NCBI GenBank assembly: GCA_902826835.1
Contig: CADEGH010000001.1
Coordinates: forward strand, 1-64,000
Length of the DNA stretch: 64,000 nucleotides
Source of the DNA: an uncultured bacterium
GTDB lineage: Bacteria; Planctomycetota; GCA-002687715
Direction: 5' to 3'
The notes beneath the pieces were generated by a model. The model had not been told where the DNA came from. It worked only from the letters and a program-made list of their open reading frames with translations, and ran no database searches. Below, piece after piece: positions 32,068 through 40,592 of this stretch (its first letter is position 1; each line of letters opens with the position of its first letter). Position numbers and translations under genes: made by a program.

Positions 32068-32639
32068 GCCTGCATGAGGAGGCCAGTGGCCCAAAGCAGC
32101 CGCGAGTACCACCCGGCCAGCACCACCAACCCGACGCGCACCACGATGCTCAAACGGGCCTCGCCCTGAATTCCTAGCGGGTCCATCCAAGGGTGCCACA
32201 CCTGCCACCACTCGGGCGACCGCCGGCGCGGTGGAGTGTCCCACAGCAGCGTCCAGACTTGGAGACCACCTACGATGAGGATGATGGTCCCTCCGATCGT
32301 GGCCAGGCGCTCCCACCGCAGTGCCGCGAAGGCCGAGGCCTCCCGATAGTCCGTGGGCGCTCGCGGATTCTCGGCCGAACGGCCCCAGATCCGCGCGTGG
32401 GCGTGGGCGGCACCGATCGGAGACAGGAGCGGTACGGTGGCTATCAAACACAGCCACGGTAAACCTCCCCAGGCGAAGTGGTCCGACGCGCGGCGCATTC
32501 GTAGGGCGAACAGCAGGGCGACCGGGAACACAGTTCCCCACGCCGTCCAAAAGAAGAAGGGTGCACCTCCTACCGACCAGAAACTCTGGGCAATCCACGC
32601 CCCCACGCTGAGTAAGTGGAGAACGATCATCGCCGCCAT
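32049..32639 (-). CDS. Hypothetical membrane protein downstream of an ABC/CPBP gene
   Basis: 196 residues from ATG 32639. There are about five hydrophobic helices (MIVLHLLSVGAWIAQSFW, FFFWTAWGTVFPVALLFAL, LPWLCLIATVPLLSPIGA, TIGGTIILIVGGLQVWTLLW, VVRVGLVVLAGWYSRLLWA) and a HAHARIW loop that could bind a metal. The family is not recognised. It overlaps the upstream permease-protease gene by 13 bases and the convergent amidohydrolase by 19 bases. It is probably an accessory part of the ABC system. Confidence 0.65.
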   Translation of the reverse strand: MAAMIVLHLLSVGAWIAQSFWSVGGAPFFFWTAWGTVFPVALLFALRMRRASDHFAWGGLPWLCLIATVPLLSPIGAAHAHARIWGRSAENPRAPTDYREASAFAALRWERLATIGGTIILIVGGLQVWTLLWDTPPRRRSPEWWQVWHPWMDPLGIQGEARLSIVVRVGLVVLAGWYSRLLWATGLLMQAQPPRE

Positions 32640-34579
32640 CGAGGCACCGCAAAGAGGACGACGGTCAGCGCCACCGCCGCGCCACCAGCCCAAGGATTCA
32701 GGAGGGCGGAGCCGAGCGCGTCGGGCTTCATCTCGCCGAGCAACAGGAGGGCGTTGTGGAGCGTGTGCGCAAGGACGGCTGGCCAGACGCTGCGCGTGGT
32801 GGTTGCGAGCGTCCCCAGCGCGAGTCCCGCAGCGAATTGAGGAAAGAAGCGCACGGCATCGCAGTGCAACGCTCCGAACGCCACCGCCGTACCGATGATG
32901 GCGTAGATTGGCTTGCACACCGCACCCAGGCTGCGCAGGAACATCCCGCGAAAGAAAATCTCCTCCGCCAGGCCAGGCACGATCGCGGTTGCGAAGAACA
33001 ATGCCGGGAGGCTCGCGTTGCGCACGACCGCCTCGATCCCTGCGACCGTAGTCGAGTCCTGCGATTCCAGGCCCACCCAGGTCTGCCAGTGCCCGACCGC
33101 CGCGGATACGAAGGGCAAGAGCAGCCCCAAGCTTCCCGCCTGTCCCCAAGCTCGGGCGCTGGGGAGACCGAGGGACAAGCCGGAACGGAACTCGGTCCCC
33201 GAAATTCCCACCGTGAGAGCGGCAACGAGGAGGAGGGATCCGAGGGAGCCGACGGTGGCCGGGATGAACCCGTACCCCATGAGCCGGCTTCCGATGTGGA
33301 ACATCGCGGCGAATGCGCCGACGTACGCGAGGCCCAAGGCAGCCGCTGGCACCGCGGCCAGTCGACGGCTGGACGATCCCAGAACTCGCGCACGCGAGCG
33401 CCCATCGCGGAAGAGCACGTCCTCGCGGCGAAACAAACTGATCGAAAAGGCGAGGGCCGCCGACGTCAGGCTGGCAAGGACCACGAGTGTTACGAGGGCT
33501 TCGCGCCACGGAGTTCGGCCGGACAGCAGGTCTTTGAGCAGCAAGCAGAGATTGGCCACCGGCACGAGGGCAGTGCTCAGACTGAGCTGTAAGTTCGGCA
33601 GGGTTCCGACCATGGCGAGTGGCATGACCACAAGGAGCGCCGGCGTGAGGTAAGCCTGGCCTTCCTTGTAGGTCCGCGCAAAGGTCGAGAGCGCGAGACA
33701 CACCGCGGCAAACAACGCACTGACGAGGACAAGCCCCAGGATCACGACTGGAACCGCCTGCAAGGGGAGCGACAAAGTCTGGGCACTGCCGAAGCTCTTG
33801 GGCAGCGCCGTGAACGTCAGACTCATGCTCGCGAGGTTCACGAGCCCGGAGACCACCGCTACGACCAAGACTGCGAGATACTTGCCCAAGACCAAGGTGG
33901 CGCGTCCCACCGGCGCGAGCAGGAGTGTCTCGAGCGTGCCTCGTTCCTTCTCCCCCGCCGCCGCGTCGATGGCGGGATAAAACGCCCCGGCCATGGCCAT
34001 GAACACCACCATCATGGCCAACAGACCGCCGAAGCTCTGGCCCCCCCGCTCCTCCGGATTGGAGACATCCCCCTCGGCAGCCGCGAGTTCCAAGGGAAAA
34101 CGTGCATCGCGGGCACCTTCGATCGCGGCCCGAACGCGCTTCCACGCGGAGGCCGAGGCGTCTCGCGCCGACGCGTAGACGGGCGCGATCTTCACCGGCG
34201 TGCCTTCGGCGAGTTGCGCGGTCAAATTGGAGGGCAGATCGACGATCAGGTCGACCTCGCCTTCCCGCACCGCTGCGGGTTCGTCGTCGAAGCGGGTCCG
34301 GGTCTCCCACTCGATTGCAGGGAGCGCCGCTAGGGCCACTGCCACGTCACCGGCGACCCGGTCAGCCGGAGAAAAACTCTGACCGTCCAACCGCACGAGC
34401 ACCCGGACCGGGGTGCGATTCAAATCCCGAGTGCGCGACGCAGTGAGCTTCCCGAAGCCCAACAGCAAGGCGGGATAGAGGATGACCGGGAGGACCAGCA
34501 TCGTGATCAGCGTCCGGCGATCACGCAGGGTGTCTTTGAGCTCGCGCCCCGCGACGGTCAGAAGCGGACTGGATTTCAC
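32627..34579 (-). CDS. ABC-2 permease (NatB-like) fused to a CPBP-family intramembrane protease
   Basis: 650 residues. The first ~400 residues are a NatB/ABC-2 permease: a membrane helix at LITMLVLPVILYPALLLGF, an extracytoplasmic loop of ~140 residues, and GEKERGTLETLLLAPVGRAT with the conserved EKERGTLE stretch. The last ~200 residues are a CPBP (CAAX-protease/bacteriocin-processing-like) domain: PGLAEEIFFRGMFLR (EExxxR), FGALHCDAVRFFP and LAHTLHNALLLLG supply the Glu and His residues. Such fusions are known. The permease pairs with the NatA-like ATPase that overlaps it by 4 bases. The protease domain may process the exported substrate. Confidence 0.88.
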   Translation of the reverse strand: MKSSPLLTVAGRELKDTLRDRRTLITMLVLPVILYPALLLGFGKLTASRTRDLNRTPVRVLVRLDGQSFSPADRVAGDVAVALAALPAIEWETRTRFDDEPAAVREGEVDLIVDLPSNLTAQLAEGTPVKIAPVYASARDASASAWKRVRAAIEGARDARFPLELAAAEGDVSNPEERGGQSFGGLLAMMVVFMAMAGAFYPAIDAAAGEKERGTLETLLLAPVGRATLVLGKYLAVLVVAVVSGLVNLASMSLTFTALPKSFGSAQTLSLPLQAVPVVILGLVLVSALFAAVCLALSTFARTYKEGQAYLTPALLVVMPLAMVGTLPNLQLSLSTALVPVANLCLLLKDLLSGRTPWREALVTLVVLASLTSAALAFSISLFRREDVLFRDGRSRARVLGSSSRRLAAVPAAALGLAYVGAFAAMFHIGSRLMGYGFIPATVGSLGSLLLVAALTVGISGTEFRSGLSLGLPSARAWGQAGSLGLLLPFVSAAVGHWQTWVGLESQDSTTVAGIEAVVRNASLPALFFATAIVPGLAEEIFFRGMFLRSLGAVCKPIYAIIGTAVAFGALHCDAVRFFPQFAAGLALGTLATTTRSVWPAVLAHTLHNALLLLGEMKPDALGSALLNPWAGGAAVALTVVLFAVPRWRR

Positions 34580-35337
34580 GCGGTCCCCACGGCGCGGCCC
34601 CGCGCCCGATCGTGAAGGTCCAAGAAGACTTCCTCCATGGACCGCGATCCTCTCACCTCCGCAAGCGGGCCGCTGACCAGGAGGCGACCCTCGTCGACGA
34701 GGGCGACATCGTCACACAGCCGCTCGACTTCGCTCATGATGTGCGTCGAGTAGAGAATTGTCTTGCCGGCGCGCCGCTCGGCTTCGACGAACTGCACAAC
34801 TTCGCGGGCCACGATGACATCCAAATTGGCGGTCGGTTCGTCGAGAATGATGACTGGGGGATCGTGGATCAGCGTACGGGCAATGCTGACCTTTTGGCGT
34901 TGGCCCGCCGACAGCTTGCCGCAGCCCCGGTCGAGAAAGTCGCCCATGTGAAGGAGGGTGGCCAGTTCGTCGATGCGACCGCGCAGATGCGTGTCGCCGA
35001 TGCCGAAGAGACGGCCGAAGAACTCGAGGATCTCGCGCGCACTCAGTCGCTCGTACAGGCCGGTCGCCCCGCTCAAAAAACCTAGGCTCCGGCGGACCCG
35101 GTCCGGTTCCGACGCGGCGTCCGCGCCCACCACCGTGATGCTCCCGGTGGTCGGCTTCAGCGCGCAGGACAGCATGCGCAAGGTCGTGGTCTTGCCGGCC
35201 CCGTTCGGCCCGAGCAGGCCGAACACCCGGCCCGGAAAGCACCGGAAGGAAATTCCGTCGACGGCCCGGATTTCGCCTCGCTGCCGATCAAAGAAACACT
35301 TGGAGAGGTTCGCGACCTCGATGGTTGGAACCGGCAC
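34576..35337 (-). CDS. ABC transporter ATP-binding protein (NatA-like)
   Basis: 253 residues. Walker A GLLGPNGAGKTTTLRML (about residues 37-53), signature GKLSAGQRQKVSIARTL, Walker B PPVIILDEPTANLDVIVAR, switch His in ILYSTHIMSEVERL. It drives the permease-CPBP fusion that starts within its stop codon. The sequence is of the NatA/drug-exporter group; the substrate is unknown. Confidence 0.9.
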   Translation of the reverse strand: MPVPTIEVANLSKCFFDRQRGEIRAVDGISFRCFPGRVFGLLGPNGAGKTTTLRMLSCALKPTTGSITVVGADAASEPDRVRRSLGFLSGATGLYERLSAREILEFFGRLFGIGDTHLRGRIDELATLLHMGDFLDRGCGKLSAGQRQKVSIARTLIHDPPVIILDEPTANLDVIVAREVVQFVEAERRAGKTILYSTHIMSEVERLCDDVALVDEGRLLVSGPLAEVRGSRSMEEVFLDLHDRARGRAVGTA

Positions 35338-35346
35338 GCAGGCTAC

Positions 35347-36099
35347 TCAGGATTCCCCTTCGGCGAGGATCACCGTGATGTTGTCGCGCCCGCCCGCGGC
35401 GTTGGCGGCATCGACCAGGGCTCGCGCCAGTTCCTTCATCGTCCCACCACGCGCCAAGATGGAGGAGATTTCCGAGTCGGGCACCATGTCGGTGAGGCCG
35501 TCGGAGCAGACCAAGAACACGTCCCCCGGCTGGAACTGGTGCACCCGGAGTTCGGGTTTGACCTTGGAGGCGGTTCCGAGCGCGCGCGTGATGATATTTT
35601 TCTGATGAGAGCGGGCGGCTTCTTCCTCGGTCAGCATGCCCGACTTGACCTGGCTATTCACAAACGAGTGGTCCTCGGTGATCTGCGCGAGTTCACCACC
35701 GCGGAATCGGTAGGCTCGGCTATCGCCGACGTGCCCGAGCACGATCTGCCGGTCCAGACTGAAGAGGACGACCACCGTCGTACCCATCTCCTGGTAGCGG
35801 TCGTCCTCCTGGCCGCGGCGGTAGATGGCGGCATTGGCGTCGCGGATCCACTCGTCGAGGAGGTTGACGAGCAGGGAGGCCTGCTCGTTGCGTTCAAGAC
35901 GGCCGAGACTTCCCGGGAGATCCGCCTCCAGGTGAGAAGAAACCGCCTCCACCGCCATGCTGGACGCGACCTCACCGTAGAGGCGCCCCCCCATTCCGTC
36001 CGCCAGGATGCAATATCCCTTGGCATCCCCGATGTAGAAACGATCCTCGTTGTCGGTGCGCTTCTTGCCGACATCGGTCAATCCGTAGAACCGCATCAT
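35347..36099 (-). CDS. PP2C-family serine/threonine protein phosphatase
   Basis: 250 residues from the first of two adjacent ATGs. Metal-binding motifs are complete: KKRTDNEDRFYIGDAKG, ILADGMGGRLYGEVASSMA, VLGHVGDSRAYRFRGGE, VFLVCSDGLTDMVPDSEI and AGGRDNITVILAE. This is a stand-alone soluble PP2C (PrpC/Stp type) that dephosphorylates targets of Hanks-type kinases such as the one at 56641-57729. It lies 9 bases before the NatA-like gene and may be co-transcribed with the ABC genes. Confidence 0.92.
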   Translation of the reverse strand: MMRFYGLTDVGKKRTDNEDRFYIGDAKGYCILADGMGGRLYGEVASSMAVEAVSSHLEADLPGSLGRLERNEQASLLVNLLDEWIRDANAAIYRRGQEDDRYQEMGTTVVVLFSLDRQIVLGHVGDSRAYRFRGGELAQITEDHSFVNSQVKSGMLTEEEAARSHQKNIITRALGTASKVKPELRVHQFQPGDVFLVCSDGLTDMVPDSEISSILARGGTMKELARALVDAANAAGGRDNITVILAEGES

Positions 36100-36348
36100 C
36101 CGAGCATCCTCAGCCGTTCCCGTCGGAAAGCGCCCATATCCGTGAGGATGAGGGGGCATCCCCCCACCGTGGGCGCGCGGATCTTAGCAGCTCGCGAAAA
36201 ACGAGGATGGACCGGACCGGGGTCGACACACGAGGGGAAAGTCGGAAACCAACACGCCGCGCTGAGAAAGCGACTCCCCGGTCGGCCGGCTGGTCTCAGG
36301 GGCGCCGCGGAGTTCGTCGGGCCACCGTCGCGAGGCCGCCGAGGGTGG

Positions 36349-37260
36349 TCAGGAGCCCTCGGCCTCGCGGATCGACTCGGCCGACACCGGTTTGCGCACT
36401 CCGAGCCCGAGCACCATCCCCAGACTCTTCAGCGCATACCGCACGCTGATCCCTGTGTAGACCGCCCAGTTCACGAAAAACGGGTAACGCTCCACGAGGT
36501 GCTTCTTGTGAAACAGAAACATCGCTCGGTGAAAGTGCCAGTTCATCTTCTGAGGTTCGGTTCGAACCGAGGCCCCCTTGTGATGAACTACGCGCTGATC
36601 GCCGAGATAAAAGACCTTGTAGCGATGCCGCTTGACCCGCCAGCACCAATCGAGGTCTTCGCCAAACATGAAGAAGTCCTCGTCGAAGCCTCCCACCTCC
36701 TGTATCACCTCGCGGCGGACGAGCATGAACGCACCCACCACGGAGTCGACCTCGTAACGGCCCGCCGGATCCTCGAAGGTCCGACGGTAGGAGCCGAGCA
36801 CTCGGCTGTTGGGAAAGATGCGATCCAAGTGGAGGAAGCGCGCGAGCGCCGATACCGGAGTCGGAAAGGAACGCTTGCAGGCCGGGTCGAGCTCACCGTC
36901 CGGCCGCTCCAACCGGCAACCCACGATGCCGACGTCCGGATTTTCGTCCAAGAACTCAATCATCGGCTCGAGGCTGCCCTCCGGGATCACCGTGTCCGAA
37001 TTGAGGCAGAGAACGTAGCGGCCGCGGGCAATCTTGAGGGCTCGATTGTTCGCTCGCCCGAATCCCTCGTTGTGTTCGTTGCGGAGGAGGGTGACCTCGG
37101 AGAACTCGGCCGCCACCATCTCCGGCGACCCGTCGCGACTGTTGTTGTCGACCACCACGACTTCGATGGCCAAACTCGGACCCGCGGTACGTAAGCTCGC
37201 GAGGCACGCTCGCAAGACATCCCGCGCGTTGTAGCTCGCCACGACCACCGTGAGGTCCAT
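36349..37260 (-). CDS. GT2 glycosyltransferase (rhamnosyltransferase-like)
   Basis: About 303 residues; an ATG at 37275 would overlap the upstream stop and is a possible alternative. Motifs: LTVVVASYNARDVLRACLAS, VVVDNNSRDGSPEMVAAEFS, YVLCLNSDTVIPEGSLEPM, the DGELDPACKRSFPTP segment seen in WbbL-like enzymes, and GGFDEDFFMFGEDLDWCWRV with the catalytic-base region. The C-terminus has a helix near WAVYTGISVRYALKSLGMVL. The likely task is adding a deoxyhexose or similar sugar to a lipid-linked or surface glycan. Confidence 0.85.
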   Translation of the reverse strand: MDLTVVVASYNARDVLRACLASLRTAGPSLAIEVVVVDNNSRDGSPEMVAAEFSEVTLLRNEHNEGFGRANNRALKIARGRYVLCLNSDTVIPEGSLEPMIEFLDENPDVGIVGCRLERPDGELDPACKRSFPTPVSALARFLHLDRIFPNSRVLGSYRRTFEDPAGRYEVDSVVGAFMLVRREVIQEVGGFDEDFFMFGEDLDWCWRVKRHRYKVFYLGDQRVVHHKGASVRTEPQKMNWHFHRAMFLFHKKHLVERYPFFVNWAVYTGISVRYALKSLGMVLGLGVRKPVSAESIREAEGS

Positions 37261-37264
37261 AGAG

Positions 37265-38221
37265 TCAGCGTCCAAGGTGTCGCCGGCGACGGCGGAAGGA
37301 GCCGGGCAGGAGGCGAAGTGCCTCCCCGTAGGCCGGCCACAGGTCTCGTTCCTTGGTCAGAACATAGAGAATCGAGGCCGCCTCCCACAAGAGGTACGGA
37401 ATCAGGCGCACCAAGAATGAGGGCAAACTTTCGTTCTTGGCGATCATCAACCATCGATTGCGCAGGCTCAGCCGCCGCAAGCGAACCGGGATACTCGACC
37501 TCTCCCCTGGCTTCCAGCCTCGCTCATGGATGGCGGTAGCGTTTGGCAGGTAGAGACTCGGGTAGCCCAGATTGGCCATCCGCCACCCGAGGTCGACATC
37601 CTCTTTGTACGCGAAGAACCGCGCATCCAAGGCTTCGCCAGGCTGGTCCTCCGCGCTGAGCACCGCCTCCGTCCGAAGGACGGCGCCCGCCAGACAGGCC
37701 GCATCAACCACCTCCTCTCCCCCGAAGCAGGCGGCCTCCGGCTGTCCCGCTCCCCGGTCGTGGGGCCGCCGGAGGAAACCCAGGCGAATCCCAGCCGAGT
37801 CGAGCACCTGCCGACCGGGCCGCAAAAGCCGCAACGCCACCGCCCCGAGACCTGGGTGTTGGTCAAAGGCCTCGAGCGCGCGGATGATGGAATCCTCGTC
37901 CAGATAACAGTCGGGATTCAGGCTTACGACAAACGGAGTCCGCACCCTCTGGAATCCCTCGTTCCACGCGCCGGTGAACCCGGGGTTTTGCGGTCGCCTG
38001 ATGCGAGTCAGTCGCTGACCGGCCGAGTCCGCTAGAAGCGGCGGACCTGGTCCTTCGACTCCGTTCTGGACGAGGATGACGGGGGCAGCTTCCCCGCACG
38101 CCCTCAGCGCGGCTCCCAGACACTCGGGCAGGCGAGGATCCTCGCCCAGGCTGACGACCAGGATGGAGATCCGGCGAGAATTCTCCGCCGGGATCACAGC
38201 CACCCTTCGGCGCGGTACCAC
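37265..38221 (-). CDS. GT2 glycosyltransferase
   Basis: 318 residues. Begins with a GT-A fold: ISILVVSLGEDPRLPECLGA, then VILVQNG, PQNPGFTGAWNEGFQRVRTP, FVVSLNPDCYLDEDSIIRAL and DARFFAYKEDVDLGWRMANL. It is similar in layout to the next gene. It overlaps the epimerase gene by 28 bases (a GTG at 38203 would reduce the overlap). With the adjacent GT2 it probably decorates a lipid or surface polymer. Confidence 0.82.
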   Translation of the reverse strand: MVPRRRVAVIPAENSRRISILVVSLGEDPRLPECLGAALRACGEAAPVILVQNGVEGPGPPLLADSAGQRLTRIRRPQNPGFTGAWNEGFQRVRTPFVVSLNPDCYLDEDSIIRALEAFDQHPGLGAVALRLLRPGRQVLDSAGIRLGFLRRPHDRGAGQPEAACFGGEEVVDAACLAGAVLRTEAVLSAEDQPGEALDARFFAYKEDVDLGWRMANLGYPSLYLPNATAIHERGWKPGERSSIPVRLRRLSLRNRWLMIAKNESLPSFLVRLIPYLLWEAASILYVLTKERDLWPAYGEALRLLPGSFRRRRRHLGR

Positions 38222-39183
38222 TGGATGGTGCGAGCCGCTCCCTCTTCAAAGGACGTCTGGCAGGCGAGGGGAAGGAGTTCGCGGAGGCGGTTCGTGGCGG
38301 CCACCCACCCCGGAGCCAAAATTTCCGGAAGTTTGGCCCGCGACAGCAGGGGTGGTCGGGTTCGAAAACTCCCTACCGCGCTCCCTAGGGATGCAGCCAG
38401 TTTGACGCCCCAGTCCGGCAGCCGAATCGTGCGCGGCCGAGTCCCAAGTCCCCTCCCCATCGCCGCCACCATCTCCGCCGTGGTGTAGGCACGATTCTCC
38501 GCCACGTTGATCACCTTCCCTGCCGCCCGGGGGTGGACCGCCAGATCCCAAATGGCGGCGGCGAGGTCCGGGCCATACACCACCGAGTATTTCGCTTCCG
38601 AACTGCCACTGGCGGGAACCCACCGTCGCCTGGCCAGCTTGAACATCAAATAGAGGTCTCGTTCCCAGGGGCCGTAGACGATGGGTGGCCGGACGATCGT
38701 CCACGGCAGTGAGGCACCCTCGTTCTTCAGGACCTCCTCCCCAGCGAGTTTGGACCGGCCATAGTCGGTGATGGGCTCGGCGCGAGCGTCTTCGCTCCTG
38801 GGGAGGGTCGGAGTGCCGGGTCCGCCGGCCGCAAGGCTAGAAACGTGGAGAAATCGGGTGAGGTCCGCTGCCGCGGAGAGGGATGCTTTCACGAGGTTGG
38901 CCACCCCGTCGCGGTTGACGGCGTCGAGGTCTCGAGCTCTGCCACGGGTCAGGCCGGCCACATGGATGACCCCCCGAATGCCTGCCGCCGCCCGTCCTAC
39001 GGTCCCAGGGTCGCGCAGATCACCCTCGAACCACTCCACCCCGTCCCGACCGAAAATCGCTCGGTGGGCGCTTCGAACCAAGGCTCGGATCGGAATCTGG
39101 CGACGGGTAGCCTCGTCCAGAACGTGGTGCCCGACAAAGCCGGTTGACCCGGTCAGAAGCCAGGGGCGCGTGTCCTCTCCCAA
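38194..39183 (-). CDS. Extended SDR NAD-dependent epimerase/reductase (candidate ceramide reductase, CerR-like)
   Basis: 329 residues from TTG 39183, which follows AAAGGG at about 7 bases; no ATG is near. Rossmann glycine motif WLLTGSTGFVGHHVLDE, VEWFEGDLRDPGTVGRAAAG, RFLHVSSLAAGG and the catalytic pair in TDYGRSKLAGEEV (Tyr-x-x-x-Lys). Extended-SDR enzymes of this type reduce or epimerise sugars, but in known bacterial sphingolipid clusters one acts as the oxo-ceramide reductase. Divergent position 185 bases from the serine-palmitoyltransferase-like gene makes that role attractive. A dTDP-sugar function with the two GT2 genes is the alternative. Confidence 0.72.
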   Translation of the reverse strand: MGEDTRPWLLTGSTGFVGHHVLDEATRRQIPIRALVRSAHRAIFGRDGVEWFEGDLRDPGTVGRAAAGIRGVIHVAGLTRGRARDLDAVNRDGVANLVKASLSAAADLTRFLHVSSLAAGGPGTPTLPRSEDARAEPITDYGRSKLAGEEVLKNEGASLPWTIVRPPIVYGPWERDLYLMFKLARRRWVPASGSSEAKYSVVYGPDLAAAIWDLAVHPRAAGKVINVAENRAYTTAEMVAAMGRGLGTRPRTIRLPDWGVKLAASLGSAVGSFRTRPPLLSRAKLPEILAPGWVAATNRLRELLPLACQTSFEEGAARTIQWYRAEGWL

Positions 39184-39256
39184 AGCTAGACCCTTTCTCG
39201 GGTTCCGACCATTGCTAAGACTGCCCCGCGAGCTGCTCCCCCCGGGGGGTGCTCGT

Positions 39257-39286
39257 TTGCCACCCGGTGGGGCCACCTGATAGATT
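39257..39286 (+). promoter_or_regulatory. Candidate promoter of the sphingolipid-type operon
   Basis: TTGCCA (39257-39262) and TAGATT (39281-39286) are separated by 18 bases, about 80 bases before the GTG at 39369. A perfect 12-bp palindrome CCCCCCGGGGGG lies just upstream at 39238-39249 between the divergent genes. Confidence 0.4.
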
Positions 39287-39368
39287 CTCCTTTCGATCAG
39301 GCCTCCGAACAAACGGTGCCCCAGCCGGGGGCCTTCGGCTCAAGGGCCTTGGTGAGGGAACGACCGCT

Positions 39369-40592
39369 GTGGACCTCTTCGAAAAGTGCCATCGCTTCAC
39401 CCGTGTCCACGAGCTGATGGCCGCGGGCATGTATCCCTACTTCCGCGCCATCGAGGAGCACGGTTGCACCCGCGCCACCATCCAAGGGCGCGAGGTGATC
39501 ATGATCGGGTCCAACAACTACCTGGGCCTGACCCACGACCAGCGGGTGATCCAAGCTGCGGTCGATGCCACGGAGCGCTACGGCAGCTCCTGCACGGGAA
39601 GCCGCTTCCTGAACGGAACCCTCGAACTCCACGAGGAACTTGAACGCCGCCTGGCCAAGTTCATGCACATGGAGGCCGCGGCCGTCTTTTCCACCGGCTT
39701 CATGGTGAACCTCGGCGTCATCTCCGCCCTGGTCGGGAAAAACGACGTCATCCTCTGCGACCGAGAAAACCACGCCTCGATCATCGATGGCTGCCGCCTC
39801 GCCTTCGGGGAAACCCGCAAATTCCGACACGGCGACCTCCAGGACTTAGAGCGCCTCCTTCAGGCTTGCCCGGATGACGCGGGCAAACTCATCGTGGTCG
39901 ACGGCGTGTTCAGCATGAACGGCACGATCACGGACCTCCCCTCGATCGTGAAGCTGGCCAAGAAATACAGCGCGCGGGTGATGCTCGACGATGCCCACGG
40001 AATCGGAGTGCTGGGATCGGGAGGACGCGGCACCCTCGAACATTTCGATCTGCTCGGCCCGGAAGGTGGCGTCGACCTCGTGATGGGGACGTTCAGCAAG
40101 TCTCTCGCGAGCGTCGGCGGGTTCATCGCCGGTTCGGCCGCCGCCATCCACTTCATCAAGCACACCGCCCGAGCGCTGATCTTTTCGGCAAGCCCGACTC
40201 CGGCGAATACCGCGGCTGCGATGGCCGCGCTCGAAATCATCGAGCACGAGCCCGAGCGCATCCAACGCCTGAACGAAATTTGTGATCGCATGCGGCGCTC
40301 CTTGAAGGAGCAGGGCTACGACACGATGGGCTCAGAGACCCCGATTATCCCGATTCTCATCGGGGGCGACGAAGAGACCTTCCGTTTCTGGAAGATGCTC
40401 GACGCCCGCGGCATCTTCGCAAATCCGGTGGTGGCGCCCGGCACCCCGGCCGGCAAGGGTCTCATCCGCACCTCCTACATGGCGACCCACCGCGACGAAG
40501 AGATCGACCGTGTCGTCGAGGCCTTCGGCGAGATATCGTTGCTCCAGCGCCAGGGTCAAAGTCAGACCGCCGCCCACAACGCCCGCGCATGA
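39369..40592 (+). CDS. PLP-dependent alpha-oxoamine synthase, serine palmitoyltransferase-like
   Basis: 407 residues from GTG 39369. The protein matches the KBL/AONS/SPT family over its length: MIGSNNYLGLTHDQRV, GSSCTGSRFLNGTLELHEEL, His135 in DRENHASIIDGC (stacks on PLP), DDAHGIGVLGSGGRG (Asp208, His210) and the Schiff-base Lys244 in TFSKSLASVGGF. In general this family condenses an amino acid with an acyl thioester. The N-terminal DLFEKCHRFTR, the neighbouring GNAT-like acyltransferase (4-base overlap) and the divergent reductase favour serine + acyl-thioester to 3-oxosphinganine over biotin or threonine pathways, but the sequence alone does not exclude those. Confidence 0.85.
   Translation: MDLFEKCHRFTRVHELMAAGMYPYFRAIEEHGCTRATIQGREVIMIGSNNYLGLTHDQRVIQAAVDATERYGSSCTGSRFLNGTLELHEELERRLAKFMHMEAAAVFSTGFMVNLGVISALVGKNDVILCDRENHASIIDGCRLAFGETRKFRHGDLQDLERLLQACPDDAGKLIVVDGVFSMNGTITDLPSIVKLAKKYSARVMLDDAHGIGVLGSGGRGTLEHFDLLGPEGGVDLVMGTFSKSLASVGGFIAGSAAAIHFIKHTARALIFSASPTPANTAAAMAALEIIEHEPERIQRLNEICDRMRRSLKEQGYDTMGSETPIIPILIGGDEETFRFWKMLDARGIFANPVVAPGTPAGKGLIRTSYMATHRDEEIDRVVEAFGEISLLQRQGQSQTAAHNARA

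Noticed and set aside
32640..34310. Very long minus-strand open frame running into the hypothetical membrane protein gene
   Set aside because: Its Arg/Gly-rich content is the out-of-frame image of the NatB-CPBP gene on the same strand; only the last 196 codons have membrane-protein character.
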